From positions 1-36,361 of the forward strand of contig VGJY01000018.1 in assembly GCA_016867235.1 (NCBI GenBank): 36,361 nt of DNA, given 5' to 3'. The position numbers and the translations under genes were made by a program. Under the pieces are notes generated by a model, which had not been told where the DNA came from, made no database searches, and was given only the letters and a program-made list of their open reading frames with translations. Shown one piece after another: positions 17,308 through 23,666 of this stretch (position 1 is the stretch's first letter; every line of letters starts with the position of its first letter). This DNA comes from Candidatus Tanganyikabacteria bacterium (lineage in GTDB: Bacteria; Cyanobacteriota; Sericytochromatia; S15B-MN24; VGJW01).

Positions 17308-18740
17308 CGCGTGAACTCCATCCCGGTGGTCTTGGACTGGAACGTCTTCTTCCGGAACGGCCGGAACGGCGGGCTGCCGTCCTTGATGCCCAGGATGTCC
17401 GCGGGAGTGCGCAACCGCACGTCGAGATCGCCCTGGTGGTACGAAGCGGGCAGGAAGTCGCCGAAATCGACCGCCTTGGGCGTCACACCGCCGTACTTGC
17501 TCGAAAGGGCGTGGATCTCCCAGGTGTAGACGGTGCTGGGGAGCAGGGCGCCGCCGTTGACGTCGCCGTCCCCGAAGCCGGGGTAGGCCATGCGGGTCTG
17601 CCGGGTCAGGCCGCGCCACTTGGGCTGCGGGATGTTGGGCTCGAAGACCTGGACCATGTACGCCTCGGCCTCGCGTACGGGCTGCCACTCGAACGAGGGG
17701 CGGCCGCCCACGCCCTTGGCGCCTCTGGCCGGGCCTATGGGATCGGGTGGGCTCAAGAGTTCGAAGACGTTGTCCTGCGCCGTGTTGCTGGTGATGACGA
17801 CCAGCGACTCGCGCTTCCGGTCGGCGCTGAACGCCCGCCCCTCCAGGATATAGGCCGATTTGGCGACGCTCGGGACCAGGAGGGTCTGCTGGGTCGAGAA
17901 CGCCCGCGCCACCGGAATGGAGCCCAGGATGCCGAAGTCGAGCGTGATCTCGGTCTTGACGTCGTTGACCCAGCCCGCGTTGGTGTAGGCGATGCGGGCC
18001 TTGGTGCCGAAGGTGCCGATCTTGATGGGCGTAGGCGCCTTCCACTGGTACGAGGCCAGGCTGCCGGTGGGCCCGAACGGCACGTCGAAGTAGCCGTAGC
18101 CGAAGCCGAGCGTGCCGTTGCCGTAGTCCTTGAAGGAGAACGCCTGCGCCTGCGCCCCCTTCGCGGGGACGACCGGGCCGCCGGCGACCTCGCCCGCGGC
18201 GATCACGCCGGAGAACACGGCGCCAGGCAGTTGCGTGGTCGAGTCGGGGATCGCCCACTTGCTGTCCTTGACGGAACCGGCCAGGGCGCCGGCGAAGATC
18301 ACCTCGCCGTCGACCGGCACGCCCGCCGGTCCCTCGACGACGCCTTGCATCTCGACGCGGCGGGTCGTCAACTCGCCCGAGGTGGGGGTGGGGAACAGCG
18401 GATCGATGAAATAGGCGCGATCGTCCTGGACGGCGCCCGTGTCGTAGGTCACCGAGGTGTAGCCGGCCCGGCAGACGCTGATATTCTGGCGCGACACCGA
18501 CCCGAAGAGCGAGAATCGCCCGTTGTTGTCGGTCGTGGCCCAGCCGATGTCCGAAATGACCGTCGCGGCGCCGATTGGCTGCCCGGTCGCCGAGTCGAGC
18601 ACCTGCCCGCGCAGGGGCTGGCCGAAGCCCGGGAGGAGACCCGGAAGCGTGGGCGAGATGAGCAGGACGTCGCAGCCGCCCAGGGCCGGGGCCAGGAGGC
18701 CGGCGGCGGCTGCAAGCGCGGCGGCGCGGCCGATTATCAC
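17304..18740 (-). CDS. Lipoprotein with carboxypeptidase-regulatory-like and FnIII-like regions
   Basis: A 478-aa exported lipoprotein whose signal peptide ends in LGGC (Cys about 23). A carboxypeptidase-regulatory-like beta domain follows at about 42-95 (LRGQVLDSATGQPIGAATV, then TTDNNGRFSLFG and CRAGYTSVTYD). The middle contains long beta-rich, Gly-rich stretches. The C-terminal part (about 335-430) has GRPSFEWQPV, YMVQVFE and YTWEIHAL, like a fibronectin type III or similar sandwich. No enzyme motif is seen. It overlaps the S8 peptidase by four bases and probably forms an operon. It could be a surface substrate-binding, adhesion or scaffolding protein for the peptidase; this is inferred only from context. 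Confidence 0.75.
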   Translation of the reverse strand: MIIGRAAALAAAAGLLAPALGGCDVLLISPTLPGLLPGFGQPLRGQVLDSATGQPIGAATVISDIGWATTDNNGRFSLFGSVSRQNISVCRAGYTSVTYDTGAVQDDRAYFIDPLFPTPTSGELTTRRVEMQGVVEGPAGVPVDGEVIFAGALAGSVKDSKWAIPDSTTQLPGAVFSGVIAAGEVAGGPVVPAKGAQAQAFSFKDYGNGTLGFGYGYFDVPFGPTGSLASYQWKAPTPIKIGTFGTKARIAYTNAGWVNDVKTEITLDFGILGSIPVARAFSTQQTLLVPSVAKSAYILEGRAFSADRKRESLVVITSNTAQDNVFELLSPPDPIGPARGAKGVGGRPSFEWQPVREAEAYMVQVFEPNIPQPKWRGLTRQTRMAYPGFGDGDVNGGALLPSTVYTWEIHALSSKYGGVTPKAVDFGDFLPASYHQGDLDVRLRTPADILGIKDGSPPFRPFRKKTFQSKTTGMEFTR

Positions 18741-18819
18741 GCGCGCATTATACCCGCACGGTCATTCGCGTCCCGGCGCTTTGTCCGCCCTGCGCGCGGA
18801 GAAAATCGCGAACACCCCC

Positions 18820-18847
18820 TTGACTACTTTTAAGGACCCCTTAATAT
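18820..18847 (+). promoter_or_regulatory. Sigma-70 promoter for the EF-hand lipoprotein gene
   Basis: TTGACT (18820-18825) and TAATAT (18842-18847) are separated by 16 bases. An AT-rich stretch follows up to the ribosome site AAGGAG near 18884. This is one of the few A/T-rich islands in the window and fits a strong housekeeping promoter. A perfect palindrome TTAAGG-N3-CCTTAA (18830-18844) covers the spacer and the start of the -10 box and could be a repressor site. Confidence 0.7.
18830..18844. promoter_or_regulatory. Palindrome overlapping the promoter, possible operator
   Basis: TTAAGG and CCTTAA form perfect 6-base arms around ACC. It lies between -35 and -10 of the promoter at 18820-18847 and shares bases with the -10 box, so a bound repressor would block RNA polymerase. 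No known regulator consensus is matched with certainty. Confidence 0.35.
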
Positions 18848-18898
18848 AGTCTTATAGGGAGTTTTACGTTCGACTTGCTTCGGAAGGAGCACTTTTCC

Positions 18899-19540
18899 AT
18901 GAAGAAATTTGCGGCCCTGGTCCTGGTGGGAGCTCTGGCCGGCTGCGGCGGCGCCCAGATCGCGCCAATCGCCAAGGCGCCGGCGGGTTCGACCGTCAGC
19001 GCGAAGTCCACGCCCGGCCTGCGTGCGGCGTGGGATCAGATCCACAAGCAGATCTTCGCCAACGTCGACGCCAACAAGGACGGCAAGATCGACGAGTACG
19101 AGGCCGGCACCACGATCGACCTCGACACCTTCAAGAAGGCCGACCTCAATTACGACGGCGCGGTCGACTACAACGAGTTCATGAAGCACGCCACCAAGGG
19201 CGGCTTCCTGCAGGGCAGCGACACCCCCGACAAGTTCGTCGGCCGTCTGCGCGACGAGCTGGCTGGCTCGCTCAAGAAGCTCGACACCATGCCCAAGCGC
19301 GGCTGGTTCGACAAGGGCGACGGCTTCCTGCAGGCCGAGGAGCTCACGGGCAAGGCCCTCAAGGGCGCCGGCTTGGGCTTCTACTATCCCAATCTGCGCA
19401 TCTCGCTCACCGTGAGCGAGGTTTCCGAGGAGCAGTTCAAGGCCGCCGACAAGACCGGCGACGGCAAGCTCGGCCCCGCCGAGTTCGAGGACCTCTACGT
19501 GGCGCTGGTCCTCGCCGCCTTGACCCCTGCGGGCAAGTAA
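18899..19540 (+). CDS. EF-hand calcium-binding lipoprotein
   Basis: A 213-aa lipoprotein with the signal MKKFAALVLVGALAGC (Cys16). Two consecutive EF-hand loops are clear: DANKDGKIDEYE (near residue 58) and DLNYDGAVDYNE (near residue 82). A third, DKTGDGKLGPAE, lies near the C-terminus, and a degenerate one (DKGDGFLQAEE) lies between. Such proteins bind Ca2+ in the periplasm or at the cell surface. ATG 18899 is chosen over an earlier ATG (18875) because AAGGAG lies 8-9 bases upstream and it starts the signal peptide. It has its own promoter at 18820-18847. Confidence 0.88.
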   Translation: MKKFAALVLVGALAGCGGAQIAPIAKAPAGSTVSAKSTPGLRAAWDQIHKQIFANVDANKDGKIDEYEAGTTIDLDTFKKADLNYDGAVDYNEFMKHATKGGFLQGSDTPDKFVGRLRDELAGSLKKLDTMPKRGWFDKGDGFLQAEELTGKALKGAGLGFYYPNLRISLTVSEVSEEQFKAADKTGDGKLGPAEFEDLYVALVLAALTPAGK

Positions 19541-19572
19541 AGTAACTCCCTAAAACCCCCCCACCACCACCA

Positions 19573-19604
19573 GCGGGCGTCCTCTCCGAGGAGAGGGCGC
19601 CCGC
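19573..19604 (+). terminator. Long GC-rich hairpin after the EF-hand gene
   Basis: GCGGGCGTCCTCTC (19573-19586) pairs with GAGAGGGCGCCCGC (19591-19604) around CGAG, with 13 Watson-Crick pairs and one G-U pair. It lies 33 bases after the stop codon. There is no T-run after it, so it is either a factor-assisted terminator or an mRNA-stabilising structure. Confidence 0.55.
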
Positions 19605-19836
19605 ACCACACGGGCGGCCCCAAGAGGCCGTCCAAGCCGAGAAGCAGCGCCGCCCGTGCCGCCGCGCCAGCGGCCCAAGAAACTCTCCCAAGCCGAGCCC
19701 ACACAAAAAACCTTCCTCTCACACTTAACCCCCACATACCAAAATTTTTCCCCAACGATAAACGACTCCCGGAACGAGCCGGCGATAACCAAATCAAAGG
19801 AAGGGTGGATCTCCCAATCGGGAGAGGGAGGCAGCG
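19605..19836 (+). other. Compositionally distinct leader before a small membrane protein gene
   Basis: These 232 bases contain no gene. The stretch from about 19690 to 19800 is rich in A and C and less GC-rich than its surroundings, with AAAAAA, CAAAATTTTTCC and GATAAAC. It may hold the promoter or 5' leader of the gene at 19837, but no clear -35/-10 pair can be named. A 6-bp hairpin TCTCCC-AATC-GGGAGA (about 19810-19825) lies next to the purine-rich ribosome site. Confidence 0.4.
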
Positions 19837-20187
19837 ATGAATCAGGTGACGATGGCCGCAGCGCCCAGTCGCTTGACCAGCTCGCAGGGCGCCAAGCGCG
19901 ACCGCGAGAGCTTTGCTCCCGGCTACATGGGCGTCATCCAGCCTTCCGAGGATCGCTTCTACCGCCGCCCGGCCCACGAGAGCCGGAGCCGCCAGAAGCC
20001 GATCAACCTGATGGGCCTCCTGATCGCCGTGATGGTGCTGGCCCTCCTGGCCGCCCTGGCGCTCCTGCTGGCCGGCCAGCCCCTGCTGGCCCTCGCCCCC
20101 GCGGTGGTCCTGATGGCCGCCAGCGTCGGTTCCGCGATCCCGCAGGTGGCCGAAGCCCTGGCGATGCCGCTCATCGAGCGCCGGTAG
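19837..20187 (+). CDS. Small membrane protein
   Basis: A 116-aa protein with a 55-residue hydrophilic, Arg/Ser-rich N-terminus and two hydrophobic segments: about 58-80 (MGLLIAVMVLALLAALALLL) and about 82-100 (PLLALAPAVVLMAAS). The C-terminus is short and charged. The start ATG 19837 has GAGAGGGAGG just upstream. No family is recognised. It would be an inner-membrane protein with its N-terminal tail on one side. Confidence 0.65.
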   Translation: MNQVTMAAAPSRLTSSQGAKRDRESFAPGYMGVIQPSEDRFYRRPAHESRSRQKPINLMGLLIAVMVLALLAALALLLAGQPLLALAPAVVLMAASVGSAIPQVAEALAMPLIERR

Positions 20188-20265
20188 CCTTCCCCAGGGT
20201 TAACCGGACGCTTACCCGGCCATAAGAAACTCGCGCGCCGGGAGGAGCGAAAAACCACATGGAAC

Positions 20266-20307
20266 CCCGGACTCGCTCCGGGAGTGACCCGCCCGTTTCA
20301 AACGGGC
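20266..20307 (+). promoter_or_regulatory. Two adjacent hairpins in the leader of the Tyr/Gly-rich lipoprotein gene
   Basis: CCCGGA (20266-20271) pairs with TCCGGG (20277-20282), and GCCCGT (20291-20296) pairs with ACGGGC (20302-20307), in the 144-base gap before ATG 20332. The second lies inside the near-palindrome GCCCGTTTCAAACGGGC. They could be a terminator for the upstream gene or a structured leader. No T-run follows. Confidence 0.35.
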
Positions 20308-20331
20308 CGGGTAGGCCGAGAGGGAGGAGAC

Positions 20332-21153
20332 ATGGCTAGGAATCTGGCGATCGTCATGTTGAGCATGGCCCTGATCGGCTGCGGCACCGCTCCCAGGGCC
20401 GCCTCCATCGCCGCCTCCGCGCAGGCCCAGGCCGGCAAAGCGGCCGACAGCCAGATCGTGGCCGAGACCTACGGGCTCATCAGCCGCTGGCTGCTGGATC
20501 GCAACTACATGGTGACCTCGGTCGCCCAGTACCAGCAGAGCCGGGCGGCCGGCAAGGTGGCCGTCCGCGGGACGTTCTGGTCCACGTACCGCACGAAGCG
20601 GGGATTCCTGTTCCGCACGGGCTACTGGAACCTGTCGCTTCGCGACGAGGCGGGCGGCGGCGGCATCGGCGGCGGCTACGATCGGGGCTACGACCGCGGG
20701 TACGGCGGTTACGATCGCTCCTACGGTCCCAGCTACTCGCACTACAACGGCGGGATGATGTACGACTACTTCGAGGGCGTCGAGGAGAGCATCGAGGAAG
20801 GCATCTGGGACGATTACGACAACGACTACACCGGGGACTGCGAAGGCACCTACGGGAATCGCTCGCGCCGCAACCCTCGCCGCGACTACAACGACGGTCT
20901 TGACTGCTACCCGGGCAGCGACTACAACTCGCCGGGCTACGGGTCGGGCTACGATCCCGGCAGCCCGTACCGGTCACCCTACAACTCGTACAACGGCCTC
21001 TCGGTGCCGCTCGTGCGCATCACCGACAACTCGCGGTCGCGGAACTTCAAGCTCTTCAACGGCCAGCCGGCGATCGCCTTCGTGGACGGCCAGCGCTTGA
21101 AGGAAGTGCGCCTGGTCCGCGACGGCAGCGCGATCTGGAAGGGACTCTTCTAG
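20332..21153 (+). CDS. Tyr/Gly/Asp-rich lipoprotein
   Basis: A 273-aa lipoprotein with lipobox LIGC (Cys17). ATG 20332 is preferred over an in-frame ATG 48 bases upstream because GGGAGGA lies just before it and the signal peptide begins there. The N-terminal part (about 35-105) is ordered and strand-rich (YGLISRWLLDRNYMVTSVAQY, TRFLFRTGYWNLSLRDE type pattern). The middle (about 110-225) is low-complexity with GYDRGYDRGYGGYDRSY-like repeats and an acidic patch. The C-terminal 40 residues (VPLVRITDNSRS to WKGLF) are ordered again. The two ends may pack together with the Tyr/Gly region looping out. No family is recognised. Confidence 0.72.
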   Translation: MARNLAIVMLSMALIGCGTAPRAASIAASAQAQAGKAADSQIVAETYGLISRWLLDRNYMVTSVAQYQQSRAAGKVAVRGTFWSTYRTKRGFLFRTGYWNLSLRDEAGGGGIGGGYDRGYDRGYGGYDRSYGPSYSHYNGGMMYDYFEGVEESIEEGIWDDYDNDYTGDCEGTYGNRSRRNPRRDYNDGLDCYPGSDYNSPGYGSGYDPGSPYRSPYNSYNGLSVPLVRITDNSRSRNFKLFNGQPAIAFVDGQRLKEVRLVRDGSAIWKGLF

Positions 21154-21275
21154 GTCACCGCCGGCGGGGAAACCTTCACGGATAGAGGCGCCAGCTCCGA
21201 ACAGGTAGGGGCGCTCGGCCATCGTGGCACGACCCCTCGTTTCGGGAACAAGAAACCCGGAAGGGGGGACCGCGC

Positions 21276-21548
21276 ATGCACATTGACGCGAAATGCCACC
21301 CGGGCACCGGCAAGCTGGTGCGCCCGCCGGATCCGGCCGAAATCGCCGAGAAGATCGACAGGGCGGCCAACGCGGCCAGAAAGCCCAAGCGTCCCCGCCC
21401 CGAGCGGAAGGAACCCATCGACGAGACCCCGAAGACCAAGCCCAAGCCGCCCAAGAGCCTCGATCTGCCTGACAACTTCCTGGGCGACAACCAGCGCGAA
21501 CCTCAGGCGATGGGCCGCCCGGGCTGGCGCCCCCCGGTGCTGGGTTGA
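21276..21548 (+). CDS. Small Pro/Lys-rich protein, probable paralog of the next gene
   Basis: A 90-aa, highly basic, Pro-rich protein with no signal or membrane segment. It starts MHID and carries TGKL near the N-terminus and MGRPG near the C-terminus; the next product has MKIG, TGKL and MGGRPG in the same places. ATG 21276 has GGAAGGGGGG upstream. It is probably disordered, and could bind nucleic acid or an acidic partner, but nothing in the sequence proves this. Confidence 0.5.
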   Translation: MHIDAKCHPGTGKLVRPPDPAEIAEKIDRAANAARKPKRPRPERKEPIDETPKTKPKPPKSLDLPDNFLGDNQREPQAMGRPGWRPPVLG

Positions 21549-21597
21549 GCCGGCACCGGCGGCTGCAGTCAACTCACACGAGGGAGGGCTTCGAGCC

Positions 21598-21885
21598 ATG
21601 AAGATCGGCGATCCGGGCAAGAGCGGGAGCACGGGCAAGCTGCCCGATTTGCCAGGAAACAAGCCGCCCGAGGCTGCTCCGAAGCGACCGCTGCCGGGAG
21701 CCGATGTCCCGAATCCCCCGAGGTCGCGAAAGCCAGGCAAGCCCGGCCCCGCGGAGCCGAGGTTGCCGAAACTCGAAAATCCGACGCTTCGCAGCCTGAT
21801 CCCCGATCCCGACGCCCCGCCGCCCCCCCCTGGCAGGCCGATGGGCGGTCGGCCAGGGCTCTCCGGGAGTCGCCCGCGCGGCTGA
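21598..21885 (+). CDS. Small Pro-rich protein, probable paralog of the previous gene
   Basis: A 95-aa Pro/Gly/Lys-rich protein starting at ATG 21598, which has GAGGGAGGG upstream. It shares TGKL near the N-terminus and MGGRPG near the C-terminus with the product of the previous gene, 49 bases upstream. It probably is disordered. Its TGA stop (21883-21885) lies within the terminal repeat of the mobile-like element at 21882-22013, so the insertion may have replaced the original end. Confidence 0.5.
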   Translation: MKIGDPGKSGSTGKLPDLPGNKPPEAAPKRPLPGADVPNPPRSRKPGKPGPAEPRLPKLENPTLRSLIPDPDAPPPPPGRPMGGRPGLSGSRPRG

Positions 21886-22013
21886 TAGCGGCGCCCAGAT
21901 GACTTTGCGCTGTCTTCGTCACCCCGGCGAGAGCCGGGTCTAGCCGAGGTCTGGCTAGATTCCGGCTTCCGCCGGAATGACGCGGGGCGGAGTCGTGTGA
22001 GCGGCGCCATTAG
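21882..22013 (+). repeat. 132-bp MITE-like element with different core
   Basis: The left end (CTGATAGCGGCGCCCAGATGAC) matches the right end of the 133-bp element, 20 of 24 positions from ATAGCG. The right end read inward (CTAATGGCGCCGCTC) matches at 17 of 24. The core is different: 21918-21944 and 21954-21981 form a long hairpin (GTCACCCCGGCG... with ...CGCCGGAATGAC) around CGAGGTCTG. This core is like the dispersed GTCATTCCGGCG-type palindromes common in many bacteria. The element has the same length as copies A and B, which suggests related mobility. Confidence 0.6.
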
Positions 22014-22015
22014 GC

Positions 22016-22051
22016 GGCGGGTGCCCGGCGCCAACCGGCCGGACACCCGCC
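22016..22051. terminator. Hairpin between convergent genes
   Basis: GGCGGGTG (22016-22023) pairs perfectly with CACCCGCC (22044-22051), and GCCGG/CCGGC-type pairs extend inside. It sits between the plus-strand Pro-rich gene with its repeat and the minus-strand gene at 22059-22412, where a bidirectional terminator is expected. T-runs are absent on both sides, so strength is uncertain. Confidence 0.4.
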
Positions 22052-22058
22052 TCACCCG

Positions 22059-22412
22059 CTAGCGAAAGGCCCGGCCGGCCGCGATGGGCACGGCCACGCG
22101 CAGGCGGCCGGTGTGCCCGAGGCGCGAACGTTCGGCGCCTTGGCGGGCCCGCCCTCGCATGGCCTTGTGCCGCTCCTCGGCGCAGATCAGCACCGCCAGG
22201 GCGTGGGTCACCCGATCCAGGCGGTCGACGCGGGTCAGGAGATCCCGCAACCAGGGCCGCGGTGCCCAGAATTCCTGGTCGTTGAGCCACCGCCGGGCGA
22301 TGTCGCGGCAGGACAGGTGGCCGTAGTCGCGCAGGTAAGGGAGCAGGAGCGCCGCTAGCCGCTTGTTGCCCCGCACTCCGAGATCGGGAACCAGATTCAG
22401 ACGCATCGCCAT
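22059..22412 (-). CDS. Small helical protein, 117 aa
   Basis: The start is ATG 22412 (MAMRLNLVPDLG), with GAGGAGG six bases upstream; a longer frame starting at 22448 lacks such a site. The product is basic and helical: RLAALLLPYLRDYGHLSCRDIARRWLNDQEFW resembles a small winged-helix or HTH segment, followed by LLTRVDRLDRVTHALAVLICAEERHKAM. Its tail is Arg-rich. I do not recognise a family; a DNA-binding role is possible but unproven. Confidence 0.6.
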   Translation of the reverse strand: MAMRLNLVPDLGVRGNKRLAALLLPYLRDYGHLSCRDIARRWLNDQEFWAPRPWLRDLLTRVDRLDRVTHALAVLICAEERHKAMRGRARQGAERSRLGHTGRLRVAVPIAAGRAFR

Positions 22413-22530
22413 GGTGGCCTCCTCGCTGGACGAAAATTTGTTCGACACTCGAAAGTTTAATCGAGGAAGTGGGCGTCAAGGAAGTGAAATCGATCACGTG
22501 TTCGAGAGATCGACCTCGGGAGGCGCCGCT

Positions 22531-23577
22531 CTACCTGGCAGCGTGCGGCAATGGCAGATCCAGAACGGTGCAGAGGCCCGTCGCGCCGACGATGCGCGGC
22601 ACGGTGTTGAGCAGCGTCGCGACGGTGGCGACGTCTCCCGGCAGGCCGCCCGGAATCGCGAGGGCGAGATCGGGATCGCCCGTCACCTGGACGCTGTCTT
22701 CGTCCGCAACCCCGCCCAGGGCCATGATCAGTTCGAGTTCGACCGCCGTATCCGGGCCGGCCTTTGCCCGCGCGAACTGGTGCAGGCCGACGACCAGGCC
22801 TGCCTCGACGGTCAGAAACTCGCTCTGCCGGCGGTAGTCGGTGACGATGGGCGCCAATTCGTCCTCGATGCCGGTGACCGCGAAACCGAGGCCGCAAGCC
22901 AGCAGGGCCGCGGACTCGGCCAGGCCGATATGCCCCATGCGGCCGCCCTCCATCTCGGCGGCAAACTCTGCAGGCGTCATGCCGGCCCCGGTCTTCTTCT
23001 GCAAGTTCAGGCGCCGGCGGGACGTGTCCACCACGCGGCGTACCCGCACCTGGCGCACGGACCGGCAGCAGGTCGTGAGGACCAGGGGCAGGGCGTCCAT
23101 CGCGAAGCCCGGGTTGACGCCGACGCCGACCAGGGCGGTGCCGGCGTCGCGGGCAGCGCGATCGAGTCGGGCGGCCAGGTCGGGGTGACGGAGGCCGGGG
23201 AACGCGAGTTCTTCGGCGCTGGAGACGACTCGCAGCCCCCGCTCGAGGAGCGCCAGCAACTGGGGGGCGACGTCCGGCAAGAAGGAACCGGTGGTGTGCA
23301 CGGCCACGCGGGCGCCGGCGAGATCGCCCAGATCGGCTCTCACCGGCACGCCCCACGGCGCCTCGCCGCAGACCTCCCCGAGATCTCGGCCCACCTTCGC
23401 CGGATCGACGTCCACGGCTCCCACGACGCGCAGGCCGGTCCGAGCCCGGGCGGCGCGCGCCACCTCGATGCCGATGGCGCCGAGGCCGAAAAGCACCACC
23501 TCGACGGGCGGGACGGCCGGGGCGGGAGCGGGGCCGGGCAGGGTACGGAGCAGGGGACGCACGTCTTGGGCCATCAT
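22531..23577 (-). CDS. 2,4-diaminopentanoate dehydrogenase/DapB-like NAD(P)-dependent enzyme
   Basis: A 348-aa enzyme with a Rossmann N-terminus (VVLFGLGAIGIEVARAA; GxGxxG) and a DapB-like fold. Long-form DapB relatives include 2,4-diaminopentanoate dehydrogenase, which oxidises an ornithine-fermentation product. The GVGVNPGFAMDALP motif (about 165-180) and the RRRLNLQKKTGAG segment are typical of this branch. ATG 23577 is chosen because GGAGGAAT lies eight bases upstream; an earlier in-frame ATG at 23661 has none. No other ornithine-fermentation genes are in the window, so the substrate remains open. Confidence 0.75.
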   Translation of the reverse strand: MMAQDVRPLLRTLPGPAPAPAVPPVEVVLFGLGAIGIEVARAARARTGLRVVGAVDVDPAKVGRDLGEVCGEAPWGVPVRADLGDLAGARVAVHTTGSFLPDVAPQLLALLERGLRVVSSAEELAFPGLRHPDLAARLDRAARDAGTALVGVGVNPGFAMDALPLVLTTCCRSVRQVRVRRVVDTSRRRLNLQKKTGAGMTPAEFAAEMEGGRMGHIGLAESAALLACGLGFAVTGIEDELAPIVTDYRRQSEFLTVEAGLVVGLHQFARAKAGPDTAVELELIMALGGVADEDSVQVTGDPDLALAIPGGLPGDVATVATLLNTVPRIVGATGLCTVLDLPLPHAAR

Positions 23578-23666
23578 CGGGAGATTCCTCCGGGCGATAA
23601 CGGCTCGATGACTACCATTCGAGCCTTTCCCAGTGTAGCAGGCCGGACAGGGAGTTATCATCGGGC

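Noticed and set aside
17436-18833. Long plus-strand frame over the minus-strand lipoprotein
   Set aside because: The minus-strand product has a signal peptide, lipobox and beta-domain motifs and an ATGA coupling to the S8 peptidase. The plus-strand frame has none of these.
22531-23577. Firm naming as 2,4-diaminopentanoate dehydrogenase of ornithine fermentation
   Set aside because: Only family-level similarity is visible and no companion ornithine-fermentation gene is in the window; the call was kept at the family level.
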